64,000 bases of DNA from Brevibacillus migulae (GTDB taxonomy: Bacteria; Bacillota; Bacilli; Brevibacillales; Brevibacillaceae). The DNA lies in assembly GCF_004521915.1 (NCBI RefSeq), contig NZ_SDKD01000004.1, positions 1 to 64,000 on the forward strand, written 5' to 3'. Both the position numbers and the translations under genes were made by a program. Shown here piece by piece: positions 36,781-44,006 of this stretch; the first letter of the stretch is position 1; each line of letters opens with the position of its first letter. The notes under the pieces were generated by a model. It was not told the origin of the DNA. It saw only the letters and a list, made by a program, of their open reading frames with translations, and did no database searches.

Positions 36781-36822
36781 AGCCCCCTCCGCTGGTTTGG
36801 CGGAAGGGGCAAAAATGCTTTT
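36775..36822. terminator. Strong hairpin downstream of rlmH and of the first TIR gene
   Basis: GCCCCCTCCGC pairs with GGCGGAAGGGGC around a short loop, flanked by AAAGCA and TGCTTT that extend the stem, with A/T runs on both sides. It could terminate transcripts from either strand. The preceding 36623-36774 shows no gene. Confidence 0.65.
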
Positions 36823-36947
36823 GGACTGTCGGGTCAAACTTGAGCTTGATTTCAGCGACTTTATGCCTGTCCTTTATGTGGACGTGCTTTGTCACTTTTG
36901 CCTCGACAGAAGACCCTATCGCCGCGGCTCAGGTAGGTAAACAGAGC

Positions 36948-37655
36948 TTAGAGAGCGACTAGCTCTGCGAGCTTGGCCGCGACGTCAGCCATTGGCTCTT
37001 CTGCAGTGTCCAAGCCGCTTCGTGATCCGAGCAAGGGACTGACTTCACGGAGAGCTTCATACGTTGTCTCGTGCACAATCGGAACGAGTCGCTCACGAGC
37101 TAGGAGTGCTGAAAGTTCTTTGTCGGCAATGCCCTCTTTTGGAAGGCGGCGCAGCAGTGCAGGGGTCACTAGCACAATTCCAACTCGGGAGTTCGCCAAG
37201 CCCTTGTCGATGGCGCGTAGCAACGGCACGCCGAGGCCAACGTCCTTCTCGCTGAACCAGACGGAGACACCACGTGATTCAAGCAGATCGTGCAACTCCT
37301 TGGCAGCCCCCTGCCGGTCGTCCCACGCATGGCAGAGGAAGACGTCCCGAAGGTCAGACCGCGTTGCCAAGTTTTCGACGCTAGTACGAACTGGGGTAAG
37401 TGCTCGAACTTCTTGAGGCGTGTACAACACGGACGAACCTGTTCTCGACCAACGCGGCTTGATACTGCGACCGGAACTTCCGCCGCTGCTTTGGCTGCCC
37501 CCACTTCTCGGGGACAAAGAGTAAGACGAGGCCGAGTAAGACGAGGGAGAGTACGACCTGTAGCTACTATAGCGGCCATTACTACCGCACGCTGGGCAGT
37601 TAGCTCTGGCACTCGCTGAGCGATGTCCATTTACTGGAGCTGTGCATCTAGCCAT
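36948..37655 (-). CDS. TIR-domain protein with Cys/His N-terminus
   Basis: The 235-residue protein has three parts. Residues 1-24 (MARCTAPVNGHRSASARANC, then PACG) place Cys4, His11, Cys20 and Cys23 as a possible zinc ribbon. Residues 25-62 are a Ser/Tyr/Gly linker. A TIR domain fills 102-235: RDVFLCHAWDDRQGAAKELHD, then VSVWFSEKDVGLG with Glu136 at the usual NADase position. It is likely an NAD+-consuming immune effector or signal enzyme. Its composition is visibly more GC-rich than the flanking island, suggesting separate transfer. A perfect AGGAGGTAA site precedes the ATG; the small gene upstream is on the same strand. Confidence 0.8.
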   Translation of the reverse strand: MARCTAPVNGHRSASARANCPACGSNGRYSSYRSYSPSSYSASSYSLSPRSGGSQSSGGSSGRSIKPRWSRTGSSVLYTPQEVRALTPVRTSVENLATRSDLRDVFLCHAWDDRQGAAKELHDLLESRGVSVWFSEKDVGLGVPLLRAIDKGLANSRVGIVLVTPALLRRLPKEGIADKELSALLARERLVPIVHETTYEALREVSPLLGSRSGLDTAEEPMADVAAKLAELVAL

Positions 37656-37736
37656 GTTCTTACCTCCTAATATGATTTTCCTAGTTATATATTACTTCCA
37701 ATCAGGAAAATAGTTTTCTGCCGGTCACTTTGTAGC

Positions 37737-38033
37737 TTAAACTCCAAAGGTTTCTAGGAGAGAGGAGAGCTCTTTTGCCGCTGCTTGAATCTCACTTCCA
37801 GCTTCGCGGGCGTGTTTTCCTTCAAGGTGAAGATGCTTCTCAATGAACTGGTCAACTTGGGAGCGGTGTGTTTGGTAGTATGGGGATAGTGCAGCTACTA
37901 TCACCGTGAATGCTCCACCTGCGTCAATGTAATCCGAGTTAATTGTCCCACCTAATACGAATCTCTCCACTCCTCCGAGTGCTCTCCGTGCAACTGTTTC
38001 TAAGTAAAGACTTGCCTGATGGTAGTTCTCCAA
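37737..38033 (-). CDS. Hypothetical small protein upstream of the TIR gene
   Basis: The 98-residue protein starts with TTG after GGGGG. It appears alpha-helical: MENYHQASLYLETVARRALG, a glycine-rich turn, then SQVDQFIEKHLHLEGKHARE. The gap to the TIR gene is 81 bases on the same strand, so the two may be cotranscribed as a two-gene unit. No family was recognised; a role as regulator or inhibitor of the TIR protein is only a guess. Confidence 0.55.
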   Translation of the reverse strand: MENYHQASLYLETVARRALGGVERFVLGGTINSDYIDAGGAFTVIVAALSPYYQTHRSQVDQFIEKHLHLEGKHAREAGSEIQAAAKELSSLLETFGV

Positions 38034-38126
38034 GTAAAATCCCCCTTTGACTTTGACTATCTTTGATCATTGTATCTTGGATTTGATTGGAAATCAAGCT
38101 GTATGCTTAGTCGTCTATGCTAGATG

Positions 38127-38170
38127 ACAATGCGGTACCTAGAGGGGGACTTTTGCCTGCGGAAAGCAAA
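38127..38170 (+). repeat. Direct repeat 2 near site B
   Basis: ACAATGCGGTACCTAGAGGG and the rest up to GGAAAGCAAA match 36737-36780 at about 34 of 44 bases. It lies about 60 bases before core B. Confidence 0.5.
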
Positions 38171-38200
38171 TGTATTAGCAAGGTATGGTAGTGGCGTTTT

Positions 38201-38255
38201 ACAAAAAACTTGCCGTTGCAGACAGCACGGTGAGCCGTATCATAAGTAAGGGCAA
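38201..38255 (+). repeat. att-like site B, a duplicated rlmH tail
   Basis: The core CCGTATCATAAGTAAGGGCA lies in GAGCCGTATCATAAGTAA, which would still encode EPYHK-stop. It differs from site A at two of 24 bases. The preceding ACAAAAAACTTGCC is the inverse complement of the sequence following core A. The whole 38208-38241 segment also matches site C at 51952-51984. Confidence 0.75.
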
Positions 38256-38534
38256 CGGGATTTTGAACAAACTAGTCTTGAATTTACAAAAGGAAGTGGA
38301 GTGTTACTTTAACTATATTGAGGTAATAGAAACTGATCTATAGCTGAAATAAAGCTTTTGAAAGCTAAGAGGTACACCATTTTGCTTGATTGTCAAAAGC
38401 TAAGACATCCATATCATAAAAAAGGGAAAAGGTGGTGCCAAACGTCCCTTTTTTTGTTTTTTATGGAGGAAAATGGTCGATTCTTATCGAACTAAGTATT
38501 ACTTTAATTCTAAATAGAGGAAGAGGGGTTTGAA
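38256..38534 (+). other. Noncoding head of the large element
   Basis: No gene was seen. The stretch holds two copies of AAAGCTAAGA (about 38357 and 38393), a terminator-like hairpin at 38418-38456 and an AT-rich leader before the first TIR gene. A clear promoter was not found. Confidence 0.4.
38418..38456 (+). terminator. Terminator-like hairpin upstream of the TIR-protease cluster
   Basis: AAAAAAGGGA and TCCCTTTTTTT pair around a 17-base loop, with a T run. It would isolate the downstream genes from transcription out of rlmH. Confidence 0.65.
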
Positions 38535-38948
38535 TTGAGTAAGACATATAACCTATTTATTAGCCATTCCTGGACATATCCGGAAGCATATGAAGGTTTA
38601 ATCAATCTTTTGAATAAGGATTCTACATTTCTCTATAAAAACTATTCTGTTCCAAAGGATGACCCAATTCATAATGCAAAGAACGATAAAGAGCTATATG
38701 ATGCCATAAAAAAACAAATTAGTCCAAGTAGTGTAGTGATAATCCTTGCTGGAGTTTACTCAACGTATAGTAATTGGATTAACAAAGAAATTGATATTGC
38801 AAAAAATGGTTTTGCACAAGTAAAACCAATTATTGCAGTTGAACCTTGGGGATCGGAAAAAACGTCAAAAATAGTAAAAGATAATGCCAACCAAATAGTA
38901 AAATGGCAATCTAACTCAATTATCAATGCTATCAAAGCACTTTGTTAG
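38535..38948 (+). CDS. ThsB-like TIR protein (DUF1863 / Thoeris-type)
   Basis: The 137-residue protein starts with TTG behind GGAAGAGGGG. It begins SKTYNLFISHSWTYPEAYEG and continues YSVPKDDPIHNAKNDKELYD, then ISPSSVVIILAGVYSTYSNW and INKEIDIA, the TIR-like (MTH538/DUF1863) pattern of Thoeris ThsB proteins. In Thoeris, ThsB senses infection and makes a cyclic ADP-ribose-type signal from NAD+. The caspase-like gene follows after 12 bases, so this pair matches the published idea of caspase-type (type IV) Thoeris. The sequence is strongly AT-rich compared with the core genes. Confidence 0.8.
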   Translation: MSKTYNLFISHSWTYPEAYEGLINLLNKDSTFLYKNYSVPKDDPIHNAKNDKELYDAIKKQISPSSVVIILAGVYSTYSNWINKEIDIAKNGFAQVKPIIAVEPWGSEKTSKIVKDNANQIVKWQSNSIINAIKALC

Positions 38949-38960
38949 GAGTCGAGAACC

Positions 38961-39899
38961 ATGAGGAAAGCGTTGATTGTGGGACTGAATGACTATCCAA
39001 CGGCACCGTTGTATGGATGTGTTAATGATGCTTTATCTATTGCTACGGTTTTGGGTAAAAATGGAGATGGTTCACCTAATTTTAGTGTAAAAACGATAAC
39101 AAACTCGGTAAATAAGGCAACATTACGAGAATCTATAGAAAAACTTTTTGATGGAGATAATGATATAACACTGTTTTATTTTTCCGGACATGGGTTAATA
39201 AAATCGACAGGAGGTTATATCGTAACTACGGATTATTCACGATATGATGAAGGAATTTCAATGGATGAGATTTTAAATCTCGCCAATCGATCAAAGGCAA
39301 GAGATAAAGTAATCATTCTTGATTGTTGTCATTCAGGTGCTTTTGGCTCACCCGCATTAAGTGAGGGAAAATTGGCCCAACTATGTGATGGGTTAACAGT
39401 TTTAACAGCAAGCAAAAGCTCTGAGTCAGCTATTGAGGTAAATGGATCTGGTATTTTTACCTCCCTACTTATTGATGCTTTACAAGGTGGGGCCGCCGAT
39501 CTCCGAGGCAATATTACTTCGAGTAGTGTTTACTCGTACATAGATGAAGCATTGGGGGCATGGGAACAACGTCCAATTTTTAAAACAAATGTATCTCGGT
39601 TTACTCCTCTGAGAAGAGTAGAACCACGGATACCGTTAGTTACATTAAGAAAAATACATGAATATTTTGTAAGTCCAGAAGAAGAGTATCAATTAGATCC
39701 TTCTTATGAATTTACAGAACCATCTGCAGATGAAGAAAAAGTGGAAATTTTTAAGAACCTCCAAAAATTTGTATCTGTTGGGCTGGTAGTACCCGTTGGT
39801 GAAGAACACATGTATTTTGCTGCAATAAATTCCAAGACATGTCGGTTGACAGCTTTAGGATATCAATACTGGAGATTAGCTGAAGAAGGGAAATTATAG
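38961..39899 (+). CDS. Caspase-like (C14/metacaspase) protease, probable TIR-signal effector
   Basis: The 312-residue protein has a caspase domain over residues 1-215: KALIVGLNDYPTAPLYGCVN, the catalytic His77 in YFSGHGL, and Cys123 in ILDCCHSGAFG, so the dyad is intact. The C-terminal 100 residues form a separate helical/winged-looking domain (VEIFKNLQKFVSVGLVVPVG to YQYWRLAEEG) that could bind a signal or substrate. It lies 12 bases after the ThsB-like gene. Known caspase-Thoeris effectors are switched on by a TIR-made nucleotide and degrade host proteins; the same role is inferred here. Confidence 0.82.
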   Translation: MRKALIVGLNDYPTAPLYGCVNDALSIATVLGKNGDGSPNFSVKTITNSVNKATLRESIEKLFDGDNDITLFYFSGHGLIKSTGGYIVTTDYSRYDEGISMDEILNLANRSKARDKVIILDCCHSGAFGSPALSEGKLAQLCDGLTVLTASKSSESAIEVNGSGIFTSLLIDALQGGAADLRGNITSSSVYSYIDEALGAWEQRPIFKTNVSRFTPLRRVEPRIPLVTLRKIHEYFVSPEEEYQLDPSYEFTEPSADEEKVEIFKNLQKFVSVGLVVPVGEEHMYFAAINSKTCRLTALGYQYWRLAEEGKL

Positions 39900-39986
39900 T
39901 TGGTAAAAATTGGAGGGGGTCTTTAAAGATGTAGAAAGACTTCTTTTTCATCTATTTTCACACTCTGTTGCTAGGGAGAATCCTAA

Positions 39987-40484
39987 ATGACGAAAGTATT
40001 TATTTCTCATAAACAAGAAGACTCAGAACAAGCAGTAATAATTGCTAATTATCTCCATAGATTTGGTATAGATTATTACCTAGATGTGTTGGATAACCAA
40101 TTAAAACTGAGTGGAGATCAGCTAACTAGTCATTTAAGAAGTAAGTTAAGTGAGTGCTCCCACTTACTTGCAGTACTTTCTGATAAAACACAACTTTCAT
40201 GGTGGGTTCCTTTTGAAATAGGTTTAGCTACTGAAAAAGATTATCCGATAACTAGCTTTGTATCATTCTTGATACGAAGAGATATACCGGAATACTTGTG
40301 GAAATGGCCGGTATTAAAATCCAGAGCTGATCTAGATCAGTATATTAGCCTGTTATTGAAAAATAGAAGTGTATTATTAGATGAACAAACGTTTGAGAGA
40401 GGCCTATTCGATAGAATTGCTCCAAAAAGTTATGCTGAAGCATTTCATCGCAGTTTAAAAGAACAATTAGGTCAATCAAACTAG
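39987..40484 (+). CDS. Second TIR-domain protein, paired with a metalloprotease
   Basis: The 165-residue protein has a TIR_2-type domain: TKVFISHKQEDSEQAVIIAN, FGIDYYLDVLDNQLKLSGDQ, LSECSHLLAVLSDKTQLSWW and VPFEIGLA. The region where NADase TIRs carry the catalytic Glu reads YYLDVLDNQLK without an obvious Glu, so enzymatic activity is uncertain. It begins 87 bases after the caspase gene with GGGAGAA upstream and is followed after 39 bases by the M48-type protease gene. It could be a sensor or signal maker for that protease. Confidence 0.75.
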   Translation: MTKVFISHKQEDSEQAVIIANYLHRFGIDYYLDVLDNQLKLSGDQLTSHLRSKLSECSHLLAVLSDKTQLSWWVPFEIGLATEKDYPITSFVSFLIRRDIPEYLWKWPVLKSRADLDQYISLLLKNRSVLLDEQTFERGLFDRIAPKSYAEAFHRSLKEQLGQSN

Positions 40485-40523
40485 TAAGGAACCTTTTGGG
40501 AGGGGGGCTTTCACATCAATAAA

Positions 40524-41816
40524 GTGTATCAAGTAATTACAATTTTGTATTTTCTTATTATTAATTGGTTTGTCAGTCTCCTACCCAAAATAATAATCTT
40601 ACCTGTATTAATTATCTTTACAACGAATACAACAGTTCTAGAAATTGTTAACTATCTCTGCATAGCAATTGTACTTTTACCACTTATTTTTATTTTTATG
40701 AAAAAATCAAACAAACCACTTACCCCTGAAGAGGAGGTTACACCACTTTTTATTAAGTATCCTGAATACGAACAACCTATTAAATCATATTTAGGCGTAC
40801 TTGGAATTAAAAAGAGGGTGGATTTTTTTATTCGTGAAAGTGCTATTCCTAATGCACATGCATTAGGGAATTTAAAGTACGGTATTGTAATCATAAATGA
40901 TTCTTTATTATCTTCAGCAAAAAAAGATGTTATTATGGCAGTTGTTTGTCATGAACTGTATCACGTAAAAAATTGGAGCATTCACTTTATTAATTTTGAA
41001 ATTCAAAAACTAATTCTTTGTTATTATTCCAAGATTTTTGAAGTTATCAATGAAAAAGCTAACCATAGTAGAATTGCTCGATTGCTAACAATAAACCAGC
41101 TTACTACGATTTGGGTGTTTACAACATATATTTTTTTATTATATTTATTGATAATTTCCAATTTCTATAGAATGCTTGTAGATGAAGTGTTTGCAGATAA
41201 GTTGGCTGTAGACTTAACAAACAGTCGAAGTATTATAAAAGTTTTTAAATATGATAAACAAGAAGATACCTCTTATAATTTTTTTGAGGATGTACTTTTT
41301 CATACTCATCTTCCAACAATTCTTCGACATAAACTGGTTAATCTATATTATTACTGGAAATATTTAAGACCGGATTGGGAACGTAATAGATTAGTATTTA
41401 TTTTAAAGTCGATTGCTGTTGTGATAACTTTTATGATTATAGTAAAAAGTTTGCAGTATGTTATTCCATTAGTATTAAACAGCTTGTTGGATGTTGTAGT
41501 AACAAAATGGAATATTCTTTTTAATGGGGATAAATACAAGTCCTTATTCTCATTCGTTGGCATAATTACAGGGGGGGGTGTAATTTGGAATATAGTAAGC
41601 TTGTTTAAAGCATTTCGTACAAAAAGGGTTCTGGCTGAAAAATTGAGGGTCACTTCTATTATCTCATTACTTTTGCTTTTTTGCATATCAAGTATTACTT
41701 TTATTTTTCCGATTTATAAATCTTTGTTGATACCTACAATATTTTTTGCCTTTATTATGAATATGGTAACTATTTTGTTTAATAAATATTTGGACTGGAA
41801 ATTAAAAAAATTTTAA
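40524..41816 (+). CDS. Membrane-embedded M48 (HtpX-like) metalloprotease
   Basis: The 430-residue protein is AT-rich and very hydrophobic, with membrane segments near residues 5-30, 38-58, 185-215, 285-305 and two to three more towards the end. The zinc site HELYH is at residues 143-147, with Glu221 in VDEVFADKLAVDL matching the third ligand of M48 enzymes (ExxxD). PNAHALG before the zinc site is also family-like. GTG start; a G-rich ribosome site is 15 bases away, so the start is uncertain. A run of eight G (41571-41578) lies in the coding sequence. A terminator follows at once. Confidence 0.8.
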   Translation: MYQVITILYFLIINWFVSLLPKIIILPVLIIFTTNTTVLEIVNYLCIAIVLLPLIFIFMKKSNKPLTPEEEVTPLFIKYPEYEQPIKSYLGVLGIKKRVDFFIRESAIPNAHALGNLKYGIVIINDSLLSSAKKDVIMAVVCHELYHVKNWSIHFINFEIQKLILCYYSKIFEVINEKANHSRIARLLTINQLTTIWVFTTYIFLLYLLIISNFYRMLVDEVFADKLAVDLTNSRSIIKVFKYDKQEDTSYNFFEDVLFHTHLPTILRHKLVNLYYYWKYLRPDWERNRLVFILKSIAVVITFMIIVKSLQYVIPLVLNSLLDVVVTKWNILFNGDKYKSLFSFVGIITGGGVIWNIVSLFKAFRTKRVLAEKLRVTSIISLLLLFCISSITFIFPIYKSLLIPTIFFAFIMNMVTILFNKYLDWKLKKF

Positions 41817-41841
41817 AGTGTGGGAACGGGCCCACACTTTT
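41815..41841. terminator. Terminator of the TIR-metalloprotease genes
   Basis: AAAGTGTGGG and CCCACACTTT are perfect arms around a seven-base loop, with T after and A before, so it may act on both strands. It overlaps the M48 stop codon. Confidence 0.85.
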
Positions 41842-42177
41842 AGCAATTAGAGGGTTAAACTTTGTAGTAATTGGTACACCCCATTGAACCTCTTTAATTT
41901 TCCGATCCTTCGACACTATAATTTTCTTAACCATCGTATGCACCAGCTGCTTTTGCTTCCCATGATCAGCCCATTTAAACACATTCCGAAACTCTCTCAG
42001 AATACCCTTCAATACCCCAAACGGTATCGGAGCGGCATCACCAGTATGCAATTTCCTCTCGATTTCTGCTTTCCGTACCTGCAACCGTTGTTCCAGTTCC
42101 CTTAGCTCTTGCAATCTGGTTTTCAATATTTCAACTTTAAGCATATCGTTTTCGTACAGCGCCATAAACTTGCCCAT
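41836..42177 (-). pseudogene. C-terminal fragment of a large serine recombinase
   Basis: The minus-strand frame encodes a coiled-coil (KVEILKTRLQELRELEQRLQ, then VRKAEIERKL) followed by GVLKGILREFRNVFKWADHG and KQKQLVHTMVKKIIVSKDRK, the typical C-terminal end of large serine recombinases (the Ccr/TndX/phage integrase class). The catalytic and zinc-ribbon domains are missing; upstream sequence does not continue the protein. CcrA/CcrB/CcrC of SCC elements belong to this class, so it may be the remains of the element's own recombinase. Confidence 0.6.
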
Positions 42178-42626
42178 TTTTGTTTAATATCTGCTAATTA
42201 CTTGTCCAGATGCTTCAATTCCTGCCCAAGCGGCTCTTTGTCTACTTCCTGTCGCTGCCAAAAGGGATGTACAATTCTTTCACCATCCCCACAAATTATA
42301 TCACTCAAGTCATGAAGGCTGGTTAGCTGTTTACTAAGCGATGGAGCCTGCAAAAGAGCCGTAGACTGGCATGGGGGTGTGGTAGGCCACACTTGAGAGA
42401 AAAGTCGTAGAAAAAGGGGGCTTCCGCATACTTTTCCGGGCCAGACTAACGGATAAGCTCGAAGCACCAACTTAGTAGCAGTATAGACGGATTGTACTTA
42501 CTTTCATCATCTTCGGTTTAGCATTACTACATAGTTGACTATTGGGCAGGATTCTTCTAAATTCTCTTTTCTAACATGATGAATCTCCGAACTTCGAAGG
42601 CTCCCCAAAAAATGATGAACCAATCA
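42178..42626. other. Gap without a recognisable gene
   Basis: The minus-strand open frame at 42198-42470 (ending HPFWQRQEVDKEPLGQELKH) could be a mobile-element remnant, but I recognise no family and see no ribosome site. The remaining sequence to 42626 shows no gene. Confidence 0.4.
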
Positions 42627-42653
42627 TGTCACAGATCCACAACCTTCACCATC
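42627..42653 (+). promoter_or_regulatory. ECF41-type promoter of the FAD oxidoreductase gene
   Basis: TGTCACA is followed, after 16 bases, by CATC. The promoter reported for ECF41 sigma factors is TGTCACA with CGTC at the -10 region, so eleven positions are compared and ten agree. It lies 41 bases upstream of the oxidoreductase start, and an ECF41 gene follows that gene. Confidence 0.6.
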
Positions 42654-42694
42654 TTAGTTTATGAATGAATAAACAACGAAGGAAGGTATGTTGG

Positions 42695-43992
42695 ATGAAA
42701 CGGTTCGAAGTGGCAATCATTGGTGGAGGCATCGCGGGGTTAGTGGCATCGATTGAGCTGGCCCAGGCAGGTAAGTCGGTTGTCCTTTTCGAGAAGTCCA
42801 GCCAGCTTGGCGGTCGGGCCATATCTGTCAAGAAAAACGGGGCTGTCTTCGATCTTGGCTCGCATGCAATAATCAAGGGAGGGGCATTGCATGACATCTT
42901 TCAAGATTTAGGTATAAGAATGGAAGGAGGCTCTCCCGGGACGAACGTATCCTTCCTATGGAACAATAAGGTAACCCATATGTATCATTTTTTGCTCTCT
43001 CGAAAACTGAGATGGTCAGGTAAGATGGAGTTTATGAAGTTTTTAAAACGTTGACAAAATTGGATGCCGATTCAGTGCCGGCGATCAGTCTGAGGAGCTG
43101 GGTTGAACAACAATTTAGCGATCCGATGACTCGTCATATCATTTATGCAATGTTTCGGACAAATTCGTACGCACAAGCCATCGATCACCAATTGGCTGGC
43201 CCTGCCCTACGTTCCATAGCGCGCACGACCAAAAAGAATAGCATTATCTATATCCAAGATGGCTGGCAAACATTGGTTGACCAGCTTTACGAAAAAGCTG
43301 TTCGAGCAGGTGTCTCCATGATTACAGGAAAAAACGTAACGGAAATCAAACATGATGGGGCAGTTCGACAAATAAAGTTTGCTGACGGCCAGGAGGTGGA
43401 CGTCACGCATGTGATTGCCGCCACCCCACCTGCAGTAACCTCTCGGCTTTTGGGAGATGCGGGTAGTAAATCGGTATTACGCTGGAAAGAACAGGCTCGT
43501 GTCATTGAGGCGGCAAGACTGACTTTTTCTTTGAAGAAGCTTTCAGCACCAGATCATTTTGCGGTTTTGGGTCTTGATCAACCCGTGTACTTCATTAATC
43601 AATCGAAATTTACGCGACTAAGTGAAGATGGCACTTCGGTAGTGAACATTACCAAAAACAATGGCACTGGCGGAACAGATGCAGAAGCTGACGAACAATT
43701 CCTCGAACGAACTTTGGACTTGATCCAACCGGGATGGCGGAAGGAAGTCGTCGCTAGGCAATACCTCCCCAATATTGCGGTAGCCTACGACTTTATGAAC
43801 GTAGGCAGGGAAGATCGATATCCGGGCCCAGCCGTACCCGAAATTGCGGGGCTTTACGTGGCGGGAGAGTGGGCCACCCATGGAGAAAATTTGGCGGATG
43901 CTGCGGCGGCAAGCGGAAGACGAGCGGCACGGCGTGTATTAAAGGATATGGAAGAAGTCCGTAGGTCTGGGCGGGAAACCATCTTGGTGTGA
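42695..43992 (+). CDS. FAD-dependent oxidoreductase (amine oxidase/phytoene desaturase-like), split by a -1 frameshift
   Basis: Two frames together encode about 432 residues. The first (42695-43054) has the FAD-binding VAIIGGGIAGLVASIELAQA and FEKSSQLGGRA, GSHAI, and stops after MKFLKR. The second (from about 43048 to 43992) continues TLTKLDADSVPAISLRSWVE, with AATPPAV and a C-terminal GLYVAGEWATHGENLADAAA that closes the FAD site. The ATG at 42695 follows GGAAGG; ten codons are open upstream. The frames join exactly at T TTA AAA, so either ribosomes shift here or a base was gained. It precedes an ECF41 sigma factor and is its likely target. Confidence 0.75.
43042..43048 (+). other. Candidate -1 slippery heptamer T TTA AAA
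   Basis: In the frame of the first ORF the heptamer reads T-TTA-AAA, the X-XXY-YYZ form, and is followed by CGT and the stop TGA. A -1 shift gives AAA-ACG-TTG-ACA and enters the second frame precisely. A single-base insertion in the T5A4 run would look the same. Confidence 0.45.
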
Positions 43993-44006
43993 GTGACAGG
44001 AGGAAA

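Noticed and set aside
36607..36947. Plus-strand frames of 70-95 codons after rlmH
   Set aside because: They cover the strong terminator hairpin and have no ribosome site; treated as noncoding island edge.
42198..42470. Minus-strand 90-codon frame after the recombinase fragment
   Set aside because: No family recognised and no ribosome site; it may be remnant DNA, so it is only mentioned in the gap note.
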